In this document: one piece after another, positions 20,145-29,178 of the stretch | How the letters are laid out: the number at the start of each line of letters is the position of its first letter | How positions within the stretch are numbered: position 1 is the first letter of the stretch | NCBI RefSeq assembly: GCF_001884185.1 | Contig: NZ_MAOE01000002.1 | Coordinates: 62,001 to 126,000, forward strand | DNA: 64,000 nucleotides | Reading direction: 5' to 3' | From: Bacillus albus | GTDB lineage: Bacteria; Bacillota; Bacilli; Bacillales; Bacillaceae_G | Program-made: the position numbers and the translations under genes | Notes under the pieces: model-generated | The model's database searches: none | Told to the model about the DNA's origin: nothing | What the model saw: only the letters and a program-made list of their open reading frames with translations

Positions 20145-20948
20145 TTATAAAAACGTTCTCTGCACCTTTTCCCAGAAAGAATTGTTTTTCAATTTAACTG
20201 TTTTAATTTGTTTATCGCTTAAGCGTACAACAGCTTTTTCTACTTGTTTAATGCTAAGCGCTTCATTATCCAAACCGATAACAGGATAATCATTACCGTC
20301 TGGTCTTAGTTTTAAAGTTAGTGTACGTTCGTGATTTAAAATGAACGGTGAACCGAGTGTACGGTATGTGTTGTTATTTAATGATGCTAGTTCGCTTACT
20401 TGGAAGCAAGGAATAAGTGGATCGACAACTGCACCATGTAATGATTTATTATAAGCTGTACTTCCTGTTGGGGTAGAAACGACTAAACCGTCCCCTCTAA
20501 ATGTTTCGAAATGTAGATTATCAACGTGAACATCGACAACGAATGTTTTAATGATGCTAGAACGTAATGAGAACTCATTTAAACAATGGAAAGATGTACC
20601 GTGATCTACATCTACTTGAATTGTTGGGTATTTTCGCACTTCAATTTCATTTTTTGTAATTTCTTGAAGGGCTGTATCAACGTGATCAATATGGAAATCG
20701 CAGTAGAAAGAAGTTTCATCTTTCGTAGAAATCCCTGCGTATAAGCAATCTTCTCTAAAACCAGTTTTACGAACGGCTTGTAAGAAAGTTGCATCATCTC
20801 CAACACTGACGATAGCGTTTGCATTTTTTGGATGATCTAATATGGTAAATCCATTCTCTTCTAAAATACGATAGATTGGTTTCATTTTTTCAACGAGTGT
20901 TGCTTTGTCATCACCATAAAAGAAAAATAAATTGCGACGATCTGCCAT
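20145..20948 (-). CDS. nadK: NAD kinase
   Basis: 267 residues from ATG 20948, which has GGAGGG seven bases upstream; the longer frame to 21044 reads through non-coding sequence. Motifs: VSVGDDATFLQAV (in place of the common GGDGT), CLNEFSLR, and DGLVVSTPTGSTAYN. It phosphorylates NAD to NADP with ATP. Bacilli have two NAD kinases; this one is the YtdI type by gene context. It is convergent with ytcJ and divergent from a DUF2953 gene. Confidence 0.9.
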   Translation of the reverse strand: MADRRNLFFFYGDDKATLVEKMKPIYRILEENGFTILDHPKNANAIVSVGDDATFLQAVRKTGFREDCLYAGISTKDETSFYCDFHIDHVDTALQEITKNEIEVRKYPTIQVDVDHGTSFHCLNEFSLRSSIIKTFVVDVHVDNLHFETFRGDGLVVSTPTGSTAYNKSLHGAVVDPLIPCFQVSELASLNNNTYRTLGSPFILNHERTLTLKLRPDGNDYPVIGLDNEALSIKQVEKAVVRLSDKQIKTVKLKNNSFWEKVQRTFL

Positions 20949-21141
20949 TATGTATCCCTCCACTGCAGTTAAATTTTCTGTTCTTCGTGCTACATACCTT
21001 CTTGAAGATATGTTCAAATAATATATTTCGATATAAATTGTCAAAATACCTTTTTATTTTTAGAAAAATTTTTATATTCAATCTTATGGAACTCTGTTTA
21101 ATGATGAATAAACTTGTCGATAATGGGTACGGAGTGAAAGG

Positions 21142-21780
21142 ATGATACGTATGAAGTGGTTCGTAATTGGAATAATAATTCTTCTCCTTTTTATTTTGCT
21201 TATACTATTGTCGAAAATAAAGCTTAAAGTGACATTTTTATATTCAGAAATGGAAAAGCAATGTTTGTTTCAAGTGAAAATATGGATGATTCGCTATACA
21301 TTTGATGTGTTGGAAAGAATTGAAAAGCAACAGAAGAAGACAGGGCAAAAGATTGAGAAAGCTGAAGAAGATGGTGGATTAGATAATAAAATTATAGCCC
21401 AACTTGATAGTATGGGGGAGCTGATAAAAAAGCTGCAAGAAGTTCATACTATTGTTAAAGATTTTCTCAAACGAGTGAAAATCAATGGTTGGAGATGGCA
21501 CACACAAATTGGAGCAGGTGATGCAGCTAGCACTGGAATTGTCACTGGATATGCATGGGGGACAAAAGGTATGGCTGCTGGAGTTATAGGACAATATATG
21601 CATATTGTCGATGTACCAGAATTTGAAATTACTCCTGTTTTTCAAGGGAAAGGATTTGCATCAAGATGTGAATTAACGGCATCTTTTCGCATATTTCGTG
21701 CTATAAAAACAGGAATAAAATTACTCGTATTTATGAGGAGACAAAGATCTGGTACGACTGAAAAATCTGTTCAAGCATAG
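21142..21780 (+). CDS. ytfI: DUF2953 membrane-anchored protein (YtfI-like)
   Basis: 212 residues. One strong N-terminal span (about residues 5-24), then a mixed domain ending in MHIVDVPEFEITPVFQGKGF and a second hydrophobic stretch, as in DUF2953 proteins. In B. subtilis ytfI precedes ytfJ/gerW, as here, 12 bases apart, so the two are probably co-transcribed in sporulation. GGAG at 21131 suits ATG 21142; the ATG at 21151 could also be used. The molecular role is unknown. Confidence 0.75.
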   Translation: MIRMKWFVIGIIILLLFILLILLSKIKLKVTFLYSEMEKQCLFQVKIWMIRYTFDVLERIEKQQKKTGQKIEKAEEDGGLDNKIIAQLDSMGELIKKLQEVHTIVKDFLKRVKINGWRWHTQIGAGDAASTGIVTGYAWGTKGMAAGVIGQYMHIVDVPEFEITPVFQGKGFASRCELTASFRIFRAIKTGIKLLVFMRRQRSGTTEKSVQA

Positions 21781-21792
21781 GGGGGATATAGA

Positions 21793-22185
21793 ATGGACCA
21801 TCCAATTCAAGGTTTAATGACAACCGCAATGCAGCATTTAAAACAAATGACTGATGTAAATACAATTGTAGGCGATCCAATTAAAGCTGCTGATGGAAGT
21901 GTAATTCTAACCGTTTCGAAGGTTAGTTTCGGCTTTGCCGCTGGTGGAAGTGAATTTGGTAAAGAACAAGCAGGCCGTCATCCATTTGGCGGGGGAAGTG
22001 GAGGAGGAGTTTCTATTAATCCTGTTGCTTTTCTTGTTATAAATGGAGAAGGTGTAAAAGTGTTGCATTTAGATAAGCAAACACACGTCATCGATAAAAT
22101 AATTGAATTAGCGCCACAAGCTGTTGATAAAGTGAAAGAAATGATGGATAAACGAAAAGAAGACGATCCTGAATTTCAAATTTAA
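21793..22185 (+). CDS. gerW: Sporulation protein YtfJ/GerW
   Basis: 130 residues. MDHPIQGLMTTAMQHLKQMT start, then IVGDPIKAADGSVILTVSKVSFGF, a glycine-rich loop (FGGGSGGGVSINP), and VLHLDKQTHVIDKIIEL: the full GerW family pattern. It is a soluble protein made in the developing spore; in B. subtilis its loss impairs germination with L-alanine. AGGGGGGAT precedes ATG 21793. Confidence 0.93.
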   Translation: MDHPIQGLMTTAMQHLKQMTDVNTIVGDPIKAADGSVILTVSKVSFGFAAGGSEFGKEQAGRHPFGGGSGGGVSINPVAFLVINGEGVKVLHLDKQTHVIDKIIELAPQAVDKVKEMMDKRKEDDPEFQI

Positions 22186-22190
22186 CGAAT

Positions 22191-22230
22191 AAAGAAGCTG
22201 ATCAATGGATTAGCTTCTTTAATTTTTTTG
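22191..22230 (+). terminator. gerW terminator
   Basis: aaagaagct/agcttcttt followed by AATTTTTTT. Confidence 0.85.
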
Positions 22231-22319
22231 TAAATAAAGCGATTTTATTTGCATTATCGATAGGGACAAACTATCATTTACATTGTACATATTTTGTTTA
22301 AATAAAGGAGGATTTTCAA

Positions 22320-22820
22320 GTGGCAAACGTAACTTTTAAAGGTAACCCAATGACTTTAGTTGGAACAGAAGTTAAAGTTGGCGATCAAGCGCCAAACTTC
22401 CAAGTATTGGCAAATGACTTATCTCCAGTAAGTTTAGAGACATACAAAGGTGAAGTAAAATTAATTAGTGTTGTACCTTCAATCGACACAGGTGTGTGTG
22501 ATGCACAAACACGTCGTTTTAACCAAGATGCAGCAGGTATTGAAAACGCGAAAGTATTAACAATTAGCGCTGACTTACCATTCGCTCAAAAACGCTGGTG
22601 TGCAGCAAACGGTTTAGAAAATGTTGTAACACTTTCTGACCACCGTGACCTTTCATTCGGTGAAGCGTACGGCTTAGTAATGAAAGAGCTTCGTTTACTT
22701 GCTCGTGCAGTATTCGTAGTAGATAGCAATGACAAAGTAGTTTACGCAGAGTACGTAAGCGAAGGTACAAGCCATCCAAACTATGAAGCAGCATTAGAAG
22801 CAGCAAAATCGGCAAAATAA
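22320..22820 (+). CDS. tpx: Thiol peroxidase Tpx
   Basis: 166 residues, atypical two-cysteine peroxiredoxin. Peroxidatic Cys60 is in [15 protein letters not shown] and resolving Cys94 in KRWCAANG, the exact Tpx spacing. It reduces hydrogen and organic peroxides using thioredoxin. It starts at GTG 22320 with AAGGAGGA seven bases upstream. Codon use is strongly biased, suggesting high expression. An unusual set of stem-loops follows (22828-22953). Confidence 0.97.
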   Translation: MANVTFKGNPMTLVGTEVKVGDQAPNFQVLANDLSPVSLETYKGEVKLISVVPSIDTGVCDAQTRRFNQDAAGIENAKVLTISADLPFAQKRWCAANGLENVVTLSDHRDLSFGEAYGLVMKELRLLARAVFVVDSNDKVVYAEYVSEGTSHPNYEAALEAAKSAK

Positions 22821-22827
22821 TGTGAAG

Positions 22828-22899
22828 GAAGATGATCTCTTTGTAAGAGGTCGTCTTCTCTCGTATATTGTTATATGGAATCGATATACGAGAGAAGAC
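22828..22899 (+). repeat. Overlapping alternative stem-loops behind tpx
   Basis: Hairpin 1: gaagatgatctctt/aagaggtcgtcttc (22828-22858, two G-U pairs). Hairpin 2: gtcttctctcgtata/tatacgagagaagac (22853-22867 with 22885-22899), perfect. They share 22853-22858, so only one can form fully at a time. Neither is followed by a clear T-run. Confidence 0.7.
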
Positions 22900-22915
22900 G
22901 TTACATCATACATCA

Positions 22916-22955
22916 CTAAAAAGGGAGCTCTTAAAAAGAGGTCGCTTTTTCTTTT
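22916..22955 (+). terminator. Terminator downstream of tpx
   Basis: aaaaagggagctctt/aagaggtcgcttttt (13 of 15 pairs) followed by CTTTT. Probably the true end of tpx transcripts. Confidence 0.7.
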
Positions 22956-22977
22956 GGGAAAAAATTAGATTATGGTA

Positions 22978-22986
22978 TGATATAAG
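22978..22986 (+). promoter_or_regulatory. Extended -10 promoter of ytxK
   Basis: TGATATAAG upstream of the ytxK ribosome site; an extended -10 with a weak -35. Confidence 0.4.
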
Positions 22987-23017
22987 TTATGTGTAAAAGA
23001 GAGAAGGAGGAATGTAC

Positions 23018-24004
23018 GTGAGTCAGACAGTAGAAACATTATTTTCTATTTTTGATTCTTCTGCGGTAGTTTTACGTAAAGAATTAGATGTAACATATTT
23101 AGAGGCGCTTGTAGAAACAGGTGATAACTTGTTTGAAGGAGCGATTTTGCAAGAGGAATTATCTGAATCAGCAATTGAAAGGCTGAATCGTGAATATAGT
23201 ACGTTTAATGAAGAAACATATAAAGGTGAAGAAATTCGTAAAGCATTTCAGTTAGCCATCTTAAAAGGAATGAAAGAAGGCGTACAAGCGAATCACGAAA
23301 TGACACCTGATGCAGTGGGTATGTTCATGAGCTACTTATTCCATAAGTTTATGCAAGGTCAAAATGAAATTACTGTGTTAGACCCTGCAATTGGAACAGG
23401 TAACTTAATGACTACAGTGTTTAATAGCGCCAAAGAAGGACTAACAATGAGTGGGTTTGGTGTAGAAGTGGATGAAGTGCTAATTAAACTTGCTTTAGTA
23501 AATGCGAATTTACAAAAGCATGCAATCGAATTCTTCCATCAAGATGGACTAGCACCACTTTATATCGATCCGGTTGATGCAGTCGTTTCAGATTTACCCA
23601 TTGGTTATTATCCAAATGAAATAGGTGCAAGTGAATATAAGTTAAAAGCAGATGAAGGAATGTCATATGCCCACCACTTATTTATTGAACAAAGTGTGAA
23701 ACATACGAAAGAAGGCGGGTACTTATTCTTCTTAGTACCGAACTTTATTTTTGAAAGTGATCAAGCACCAAAATTACATGCATTTATTAAAGAAACATGC
23801 TTTATTCAGGGGTTATTACAGCTACCTGTTTCCATGTTTAAAAACGAGAAAAATGCAAAAAGTATATTTGTTCTCCAAAAGAAAGGCCCTAGTGTAACGA
23901 TGCCAAAACAGGCATTATTAGTGGAGTTACCTAAATTCTCCAACATGAAGGCGATGGAGGACATTATGGACCAATTAAATACTTGGTTTGCAACGCATAA
24001 ATAA
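23018..24004 (+). CDS. ytxK: YtxK, adenine-methyltransferase-like protein
   Basis: 328 residues. GTG 23018 is chosen since AAGGAGG lies seven bases before it, while ATG 23012 is only one base away. A SAM-binding motif LDPAIGTGNLMT (about 125-136) and motif IV position DAVVSDLPIGYYP identify the N6-adenine methyltransferase fold. The usual NPPY/DPPY is DLPIGYY, which suggests altered or lost DNA methylation. No specificity domain is present. It precedes ackA, as in B. subtilis. Role unknown. Confidence 0.85.
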   Translation: MSQTVETLFSIFDSSAVVLRKELDVTYLEALVETGDNLFEGAILQEELSESAIERLNREYSTFNEETYKGEEIRKAFQLAILKGMKEGVQANHEMTPDAVGMFMSYLFHKFMQGQNEITVLDPAIGTGNLMTTVFNSAKEGLTMSGFGVEVDEVLIKLALVNANLQKHAIEFFHQDGLAPLYIDPVDAVVSDLPIGYYPNEIGASEYKLKADEGMSYAHHLFIEQSVKHTKEGGYLFFLVPNFIFESDQAPKLHAFIKETCFIQGLLQLPVSMFKNEKNAKSIFVLQKKGPSVTMPKQALLVELPKFSNMKAMEDIMDQLNTWFATHK

Positions 24005-24303
24005 GGCTAGGTATATGTAACAGGGTTAGTAAATCATGTAGTACAGTTTTATATGATATGTTATATTTTTAAATATATACAAGATTTAACTGAATTTTTT
24101 TGAAATCTGTAATATATTTTTTTTCTTGGTGTTACAATTTTTTCACTTGAAATATATGTCGTACGATGTTTAAATTAAAATCGTGAGTATAAAATTTGCT
24201 AATGATGAAACGTTTTCATATTTAGTAAATTTGATCAGATAAAATCGAGCGGTTTGTGGAAACATCCACACAACTACCAAGAGAAAAAGGGGCGAAAGAC
24301 TAG
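24005..24303 (+). promoter_or_regulatory. ackA upstream region with candidate promoter and cre-like palindrome
   Basis: AT-rich spacer of 299 bases without a credible gene. TTGAAA (24147-24152), 17 bases and TTAAAT (24170-24175) is a possible promoter. ATGAAACGTTTTCAT (24205-24219) is a palindrome close to a CcpA cre site but one base short of the normal spacing. ackA is a known CcpA-activated gene in B. subtilis. A small tgtgga/tccaca hairpin lies at 24255-24270. Confidence 0.35.
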
Positions 24304-25497
24304 ATGTCAAAAATCATCGCGATTAACGCAGGAAGCTCTTCCTTAAAATTCCAATTATTTGAAATGCCAAGTGAAACAGTATTAACAAAAGGTTTAGTAG
24401 AACGTATCGGTTTAGAAGATAGTATCTTCACTATTACTGTAGATGGCGAAAAACAAAAAGAAATTACAAACATTCCAGATCACGCAGTAGCAGTTAATAT
24501 GCTTCTTAAAAAATTAACTGAAAACGGAATCGTTAAATCTCTAGATGAGATTGGCGGTATCGGTCACCGTGTTGTTCACGGCGGCGAAAAATTTGCTGAC
24601 TCTGTTTTAATTACTGATGAAGTATTAGCAGATATCGAAGAATTAAGCGATTTAGCACCACTTCATAACCCAGCAAACGTTGTTGGTATTAAAGCATTCC
24701 AAGAAGTATTACCAAACGTACCAGCAGTAGCAGTATTCGATACAGCATTCCACCAAACAATGCCGGAATCTGCATTCCTATACAGCTTACCATATGAGTA
24801 CTATGAAAAGTTCGGCATCCGTAAATACGGTTTCCACGGAACTTCTCATAAATATGTAACTGAGCGTGCGGCTGAATTATTAGGTCGTCCACTTGAAAGC
24901 TTAAGCTTACTTTCTTGTCACTTAGGTAACGGTGCAAGTATCGCAGCAGTAGAAGGCGGTAAATCTATCGATACTTCTATGGGCTTCACTCCACTTGCTG
25001 GTGTAACAATGGGTACACGTTCTGGTAACATTGACCCTGCGTTAATTCCATACATCATGGAAAAAACAGGCCAAACAGTAGAAGAAGTAGTTAGCGTGTT
25101 AAACAAGAAGAGTGGTATGTTAGGTCTTACTGGTTACTCTAGTGACCTACGTGACATCATTGCGAAAGAAGAAGAAGGCGACCACCGTGCGAAAGTAGCA
25201 CTTGATGTATTCGTAAGCCGTATCCACAAATACATCGGTTCTTACACTGCTCGTATGAAAGGTGTAGACGCAATCATCTTCACAGCTGGTGTAGGTGAAA
25301 ACAGTGCAATTATTCGTGAGCGCGTATTAGAAGGCCTTGAGTACATGGGCGTATACTTCGACGTAAAACGTAATAACGTATTTGGTGAAGAAGCATTCAT
25401 CAGCTTCCCGCACTCTCCAGTAAAAATTATCGTAATTCCAACTGACGAAGAAGTTATGATCGCTCGTGACGTACTACGTCTTGGAAACATTGGTTAA
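24304..25497 (+). CDS. ackA: Acetate kinase
   Basis: 397 residues, the usual length. Signature [15 protein letters not shown] (residues 5-19), [19 protein letters not shown]-type motif [13 protein letters not shown], and [12 protein letters not shown] with [16 protein letters not shown]. It interconverts acetyl phosphate and acetate with ATP, completing overflow acetate production. GGGGCG lies before ATG 24304. Strongly biased codons, monocistronic with a perfect terminator. Confidence 0.98.
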   Translation: MSKIIAINAGSSSLKFQLFEMPSETVLTKGLVERIGLEDSIFTITVDGEKQKEITNIPDHAVAVNMLLKKLTENGIVKSLDEIGGIGHRVVHGGEKFADSVLITDEVLADIEELSDLAPLHNPANVVGIKAFQEVLPNVPAVAVFDTAFHQTMPESAFLYSLPYEYYEKFGIRKYGFHGTSHKYVTERAAELLGRPLESLSLLSCHLGNGASIAAVEGGKSIDTSMGFTPLAGVTMGTRSGNIDPALIPYIMEKTGQTVEEVVSVLNKKSGMLGLTGYSSDLRDIIAKEEEGDHRAKVALDVFVSRIHKYIGSYTARMKGVDAIIFTAGVGENSAIIRERVLEGLEYMGVYFDVKRNNVFGEEAFISFPHSPVKIIVIPTDEEVMIARDVLRLGNIG

Positions 25498-25506
25498 TAT
25501 ATGAAA

Positions 25507-25546
25507 AGAAAGACGAGATCCTATAGGATCTCGTCTTTTTTCTTTT
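25507..25546. terminator. Bidirectional terminator ackA / NUDIX
   Basis: agacgagatcc/ggatctcgtct with a TATA loop and T6; it encodes the last codons and stop (25521) of the minus-strand NUDIX gene. Confidence 0.93.
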
Positions 25547-25955
25547 GGATATAGTTTAAAATTCCATCTGGATATAATACTTTCTTCTCCTGAATGAATG
25601 CAGTAATGGGAATCCATTTCGCATATGATACTGTTTGCTCATCTTGTATATTCATTTTTTTCATTTCATATAGTGATGTATCTAATAAGCGTAAAGAATA
25701 TAGCTGAATGATTTCATGACCAATTTCTCCATTAAGATGAAAGATGTTTTCTAAGCAGCCTAAATAATTGGTGATTTCTACTTCTGCATGAAGCTCTTCT
25801 TGAAATTCACGAATAACGGTATGTGCTGATTCTTCACCAAGTTCAATTGATCCGCCAAGAGGTCGGTAAAACGTTTCATCTGCTGTATGATATTCTTGTA
25901 CGAGAAGGCGACCGTGATGTATAGCAAGACCAAAAGCTTTTGCACGTGGATACAT
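25521..25955 (-). CDS. NUDIX hydrolase
   Basis: 144 residues from ATG 25955; AAGGAG lies nine bases upstream, whereas the in-frame TTG 25961 is too close. Nudix box GSIELGEESAHTVIREFQEEL near residues 36-56 retains the metal-binding REFQEE glutamates, with His in place of the final glycine. It hydrolyses a nucleoside diphosphate linked to some group; the substrate cannot be read. The C-terminal KKDEIL is encoded within the shared terminator hairpin. Confidence 0.88.
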   Translation of the reverse strand: MYPRAKAFGLAIHHGRLLVQEYHTADETFYRPLGGSIELGEESAHTVIREFQEELHAEVEITNYLGCLENIFHLNGEIGHEIIQLYSLRLLDTSLYEMKKMNIQDEQTVSYAKWIPITAFIQEKKVLYPDGILNYIQKKKDEIL

Positions 25956-26026
25956 ATACAATCACTCCTTATTTATTTTGTATAAGGAAGATTATAATGT
26001 GTTTTGTAGTAAAAGGTGTCATGTAT

Positions 26027-26671
26027 TTAAGAATATGGTCTAATCGTAATCCCATCAAATAAGTTGCTCCAAAATGCTTCATTGTACTGAAATACATCCA
26101 TAATAGGGCATTTTATAACACAAATATTTTGTAATCCCCAATCTTCTTGGATGATAGTTGGTACATCTTCAGGGATTAATAATAGGACGGAGAATGTATG
26201 TGTAACGATTTGAGATAAAATGTGTTCCAAGGAACGTGCTTCTTCGTATGTTCCTCCAGTTCGAATAAACAATATGGATTGTGCTGTGTCAATTGTAGTT
26301 AGAAAACGATTAATTCGATGCTCATAGTTTAACTTAATTTCTGTATAAGAAGGCCAAGAAGTTGGTGTGTTTACATCTGTTTTAAAGTCGTGGCAAGAGT
26401 CAATTTCATATAGGTTGTCACGGAGTCTTAATTTCGCACCATCATCCGAAAATGAGATGAAGGATAAGTTTTCGAACTGTAAAAAACGGTCAAATCGATT
26501 TTGTAATAATACATTCACTTTTTCTAATGAAGGGCTTAGCATAAAATCGATAACACCAAAAAATGGTGATAATTCGAATTGATATAATGCCCAAGCAGGC
26601 CAGCAGTTTTGTCCTAAGCTGAATACTGCGTTATATTCTTTTTTTATATTGGATAGATTCATCTGATTCAT
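26027..26671 (-). CDS. DUF1796 putative papain-like cysteine peptidase
   Basis: 214 residues. The N-terminal SLGQNCWPAWALYQFELSPF followed by GVIDFMLS is the DUF1796 signature (SLGxxCxPA...FDWM-like), with Cys at about residue 23 as the supposed nucleophile. Later motifs include IRTGGTYEEA. No signal peptide, so probably cytoplasmic. The catalytic role is a prediction for the whole family, and the partner or substrate is unknown. Two ATGs (26671, 26662) could serve as start. Confidence 0.75.
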   Translation of the reverse strand: MNQMNLSNIKKEYNAVFSLGQNCWPAWALYQFELSPFFGVIDFMLSPSLEKVNVLLQNRFDRFLQFENLSFISFSDDGAKLRLRDNLYEIDSCHDFKTDVNTPTSWPSYTEIKLNYEHRINRFLTTIDTAQSILFIRTGGTYEEARSLEHILSQIVTHTFSVLLLIPEDVPTIIQEDWGLQNICVIKCPIMDVFQYNEAFWSNLFDGITIRPYS

Positions 26672-26799
26672 CTCATCCTTTTTGCTAATATTTTATGTCA
26701 TGAAAAAATGGTGTGTGAATAAAGATAGACAAGCATATTTGCAAAGAATAAGCAGAAATATGTTACAATAGAAAAAAATCAAACGAGGTGGTTGTTACG

Positions 26800-27633
26800 A
26801 TGCGATCGAAGCGAGAACAAGCCATTTTAGACAATATAAAAGAATGGGAATTGCAATTAGTTGAGCAAGAAGCGACTGATTTTCAAAAAGTGTTTGATAA
26901 ATGGGTGCATAGTACAATTGCGAAATTACCTGAGAAAAAACGAAAAGATTTCTTTACGAAAGCAGATGGATGGCTCTTTCATTTGCATGCATTGATTCAA
27001 AGTTCACAATCGCAGTTAGAGGCGCGTAATCGTATTTTAGGAACGTCGAGATTATTCGATGAATCAATTGAGCAACTAGAGGATTTAAAAGCATTATCTA
27101 TTGATCAATTAACATACATAGCAGAGCAGCAAACAGCACGACATCGTTTATATTCATTCGTACAAGGCGGAGCGACGGGTGCTGGAGGTTTATTATTATT
27201 AACAGCTGATTTTCCGGTTATGATTGCGTTAAATGTGAAGGCTGTCCAACTTATTGCAACATCATTTGGGCATGATGTGAACAAGCCTTATGAAATGATG
27301 CTTGCATTAAAGGTCTTTCATGCATCCTTACTACCAGGAAGACTTCAGCAATACGCATGGTACAATTTACTGCAAGAGCTAGAGCAAGAAGATTCGTTCT
27401 TCTATGAAGGAGACGAAGCGGTGTTGCAACCAGCTTCTACTGAAGTTGTGCTAAAACAAATTTTGAAAACATTTTCGATTTATGCTCTTCGTCGTAAATT
27501 ATTCCAGGGTATTCCGGTAATTGGAATGGCAATCGGATCTACAGTGAATTATCGTTTAACGAGAAACGTTACTGAATTTGCAAATAGATTTTATCAAGTG
27601 CGTCATATAGTCGAGAAGGAAAAAAGAGCGTAA
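26800..27633 (+). CDS. EcsC-family protein
   Basis: 277 residues from ATG 26800 with GAGGTGG upstream (the frame to 26788 includes this site). A charged helical N-terminal half is followed by GGATGAGGLLLLTADFPVMIALNVKAVQLIA (here residues 129-160), a glycine-rich amphipathic stretch typical of EcsC, and SIYALRRKLFQGIPVIG near the end. In B. subtilis EcsC accompanies the EcsAB transporter, but no such genes are near here, so this is a stand-alone paralog. Role unknown. Confidence 0.8.
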   Translation: MRSKREQAILDNIKEWELQLVEQEATDFQKVFDKWVHSTIAKLPEKKRKDFFTKADGWLFHLHALIQSSQSQLEARNRILGTSRLFDESIEQLEDLKALSIDQLTYIAEQQTARHRLYSFVQGGATGAGGLLLLTADFPVMIALNVKAVQLIATSFGHDVNKPYEMMLALKVFHASLLPGRLQQYAWYNLLQELEQEDSFFYEGDEAVLQPASTEVVLKQILKTFSIYALRRKLFQGIPVIGMAIGSTVNYRLTRNVTEFANRFYQVRHIVEKEKRA

Positions 27634-27667
27634 AAAAGCGAGAGGCCGAAGCCTTTCGCTTTTTAAT
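27634..27667. terminator. Bidirectional terminator
   Basis: aaaagcgagaggc/gcctttcgctttt, between the convergent EcsC and YitT genes. Confidence 0.85.
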
Positions 27668-28325
27668 TTGTTGCATGCTTTTTGGACATTGGAATAGATA
27701 CTGGTTGCTTTTCTTCTGCTTTTTCTGTTTTTGGATAATAAATTAAATCCAATGTTTTTGCCTGTACGGCAATCGAAAGAATAGTAAAAGCAATTTCTGT
27801 CCAATTTAAATAATATAATGAAAGCGCAAGAACAATCGCGTCAAAGACAAAGAAAATTTGCCCAATTGTAAAACGTGTTTTTTTACTTAATACAATTGTT
27901 AAAATGTCGTCTCCGCCGGTTGCACCGCCAAATCGCAATATAAAACCGAGTCCAATACCAGCTAACGCACCGCCAACTACTGCAGCTATAAATAAATTGT
28001 TTGATAAATCGACCGTAAATGGAGAATAATTTTCCATAAGAGAATAAAATACTCCGAATGAAATTGAACCTAAGAATGAATAGCCAACCATTTTTCTACC
28101 TAACAATGAAGCACATAGTAGAATAATTGGGATATCCATCATTACAGTTGAAATAGATGGTGAAATATCATAAAAATTTTGGATGAATAGTGCGATACCT
28201 ACAAAGCCACCTTCTGTTAAGTGGTTTTGGAAGTGAATGTGATATAGCGCTGCTGCTAAAATAAATGAACCGATTAAAACCATAAAAACTTCTTTAATAA
28301 TTTGTCGACTTTGGATGTTCCTCAT
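27663..28325 (-). CDS. YitT-family membrane protein, short form
   Basis: 220 residues, five or six membrane spans of the YitT (DUF161) type: GGFVGIALFIQNFYDISPSIS, and GIGLGFILRFGGATGGDDI with its conserved glycine/aspartate loop. Longer YitT proteins (about 280 residues) carry a C-terminal DUF2179 domain; this one ends shortly after the last span, so that domain is absent. Function of the family is unknown. GAAGGAAT precedes ATG 28325. It has a remarkable leader of about 460 bases. Confidence 0.85.
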   Translation of the reverse strand: MRNIQSRQIIKEVFMVLIGSFILAAALYHIHFQNHLTEGGFVGIALFIQNFYDISPSISTVMMDIPIILLCASLLGRKMVGYSFLGSISFGVFYSLMENYSPFTVDLSNNLFIAAVVGGALAGIGLGFILRFGGATGGDDILTIVLSKKTRFTIGQIFFVFDAIVLALSLYYLNWTEIAFTILSIAVQAKTLDLIYYPKTEKAEEKQPVSIPMSKKHATN

Positions 28326-28792
28326 CGTTATTCCTTCTTTCCGTAGTTAGTAGTCCTTTTTGTGTTGTAAACTAACTACGAGCTCACATGTAGCTTCAGT
28401 TAGTTTACGAAAAAAACTAACTACGCTATATGTCGCTGAAGAAATAACGAATAATCCTCTCGTCCATCAATTCTCCCTACTTTCGTTTTAGTTTAAGTCT
28501 TAAAACGACTAAACAAAACGTGGAGTAGGATTCTTCATTTAGCAATCCTGCTCTTCTTTGTTTTGTTTAGCTAGTAACAATTAAGCCCTAAACAAAACGC
28601 TATGTGTAAGAAGAGTCTTTTTTTTGCCAAATTATCCTTCGGGCAATCATAATTTCCCCACTCTCGTATTTTTTTCGCTAGACTAAAGTATCTGAGCTGA
28701 AAAATACGCTACGTGTATGATTCGTCAATACGATGCCACATGCTCCTTCGAGCGATCATGATATCAAAATCCCTTCCTTCAAGATTTATATT
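28326..28792 (-). ncRNA. Three-unit structured leader of the YitT gene
   Basis: Between an extended -10 at 28793-28801 and the YitT ATG lie three degenerate units. Each has a GGGNAATT...ATGAT-GC-CGAAGGA box and a later ACA-GTAGCG-type box (reverse complements at 28424, 28599 and 28707). Two units then have segments a, a', a and a second a'. Unit nearest YitT: 28414-28422, 28398-28406, 28369-28377, 28342-28351 (agttagttt type). Middle unit: 28588-28600, 28561-28570, 28509-28520, 28484-28498 (ttttgtttag type). Pairing is kept although sequences differ. I do not recognise it as a known riboswitch class; a B. cereus-group repeat family is an alternative. Confidence 0.6.
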
Positions 28793-28801
28793 ATTATATC
28801 A
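28793..28801 (-). promoter_or_regulatory. Extended -10 promoter of the YitT leader
   Basis: TGATATAAT on the minus strand, a perfect TGn extended -10, placed to start transcription at about 28786. The -35 is poor (GCATAC). Confidence 0.65.
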
Positions 28802-28956
28802 TACTTTCAAAAAATGTATGCGGATGGAAACCGACAATAAACGGAGGAAATCTACAAAAATTGTTATGTTTAAATATTTTTGTAGAAAAGCCTAAGTTAT
28901 TTTGCAGAATTGGACAGTTTTTTTAGTTTGTCCAATAAGTAAGAAAAGAAGAGTTT

Positions 28957-29055
28957 TTATTCAGTTGTATTCTTATCATCACTTTTATCTTTAAAAAACG
29001 CATCCCAGCTAATTACACTTAAAAAAGTTAAAGCGATAATAACGAAAGCACGCAT
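28957..29055 (-). CDS. 32-residue single-span small protein
   Basis: ATG 29055 lies nine bases after a perfect GGAGG and opens 32 codons to TAA 28957. The protein is one hydrophobic helix (RAFVIIALTFLSVISWDAFF) followed by a polar tail (KDKSDDKNTTE). This N-in small membrane protein layout is common among bacillus micro-proteins. No family was recognised; the ribosome site and composition support it. Confidence 0.55.
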   Translation of the reverse strand: MRAFVIIALTFLSVISWDAFFKDKSDDKNTTE

Positions 29056-29178
29056 AAGTTTGAACCTCCTTTTGTACATAGTATATGAATCGTTCACTTT
29101 GGAATGTGTCATTTTTTTACAAGTCTTAACTATTATGAGAGTATATTAATATAGATGGATGAAAGGGGGAATGAGAAT

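Noticed and set aside
23018-24004. DNA methyltransferase of a restriction system
   Set aside because: Catalytic motif IV is altered (DLPIGYY), there is no specificity or nuclease gene nearby, and the gene occupies the conserved ytxK position before ackA.
24205-24219. Full CcpA cre site upstream of ackA
   Set aside because: The palindrome is one base shorter than the cre consensus, so it is kept only as a weak candidate within the ackA upstream entry.
28713-28895. 60-codon plus-strand frame
   Set aside because: Antisense to the structured YitT leader and its promoter; no ribosome site.
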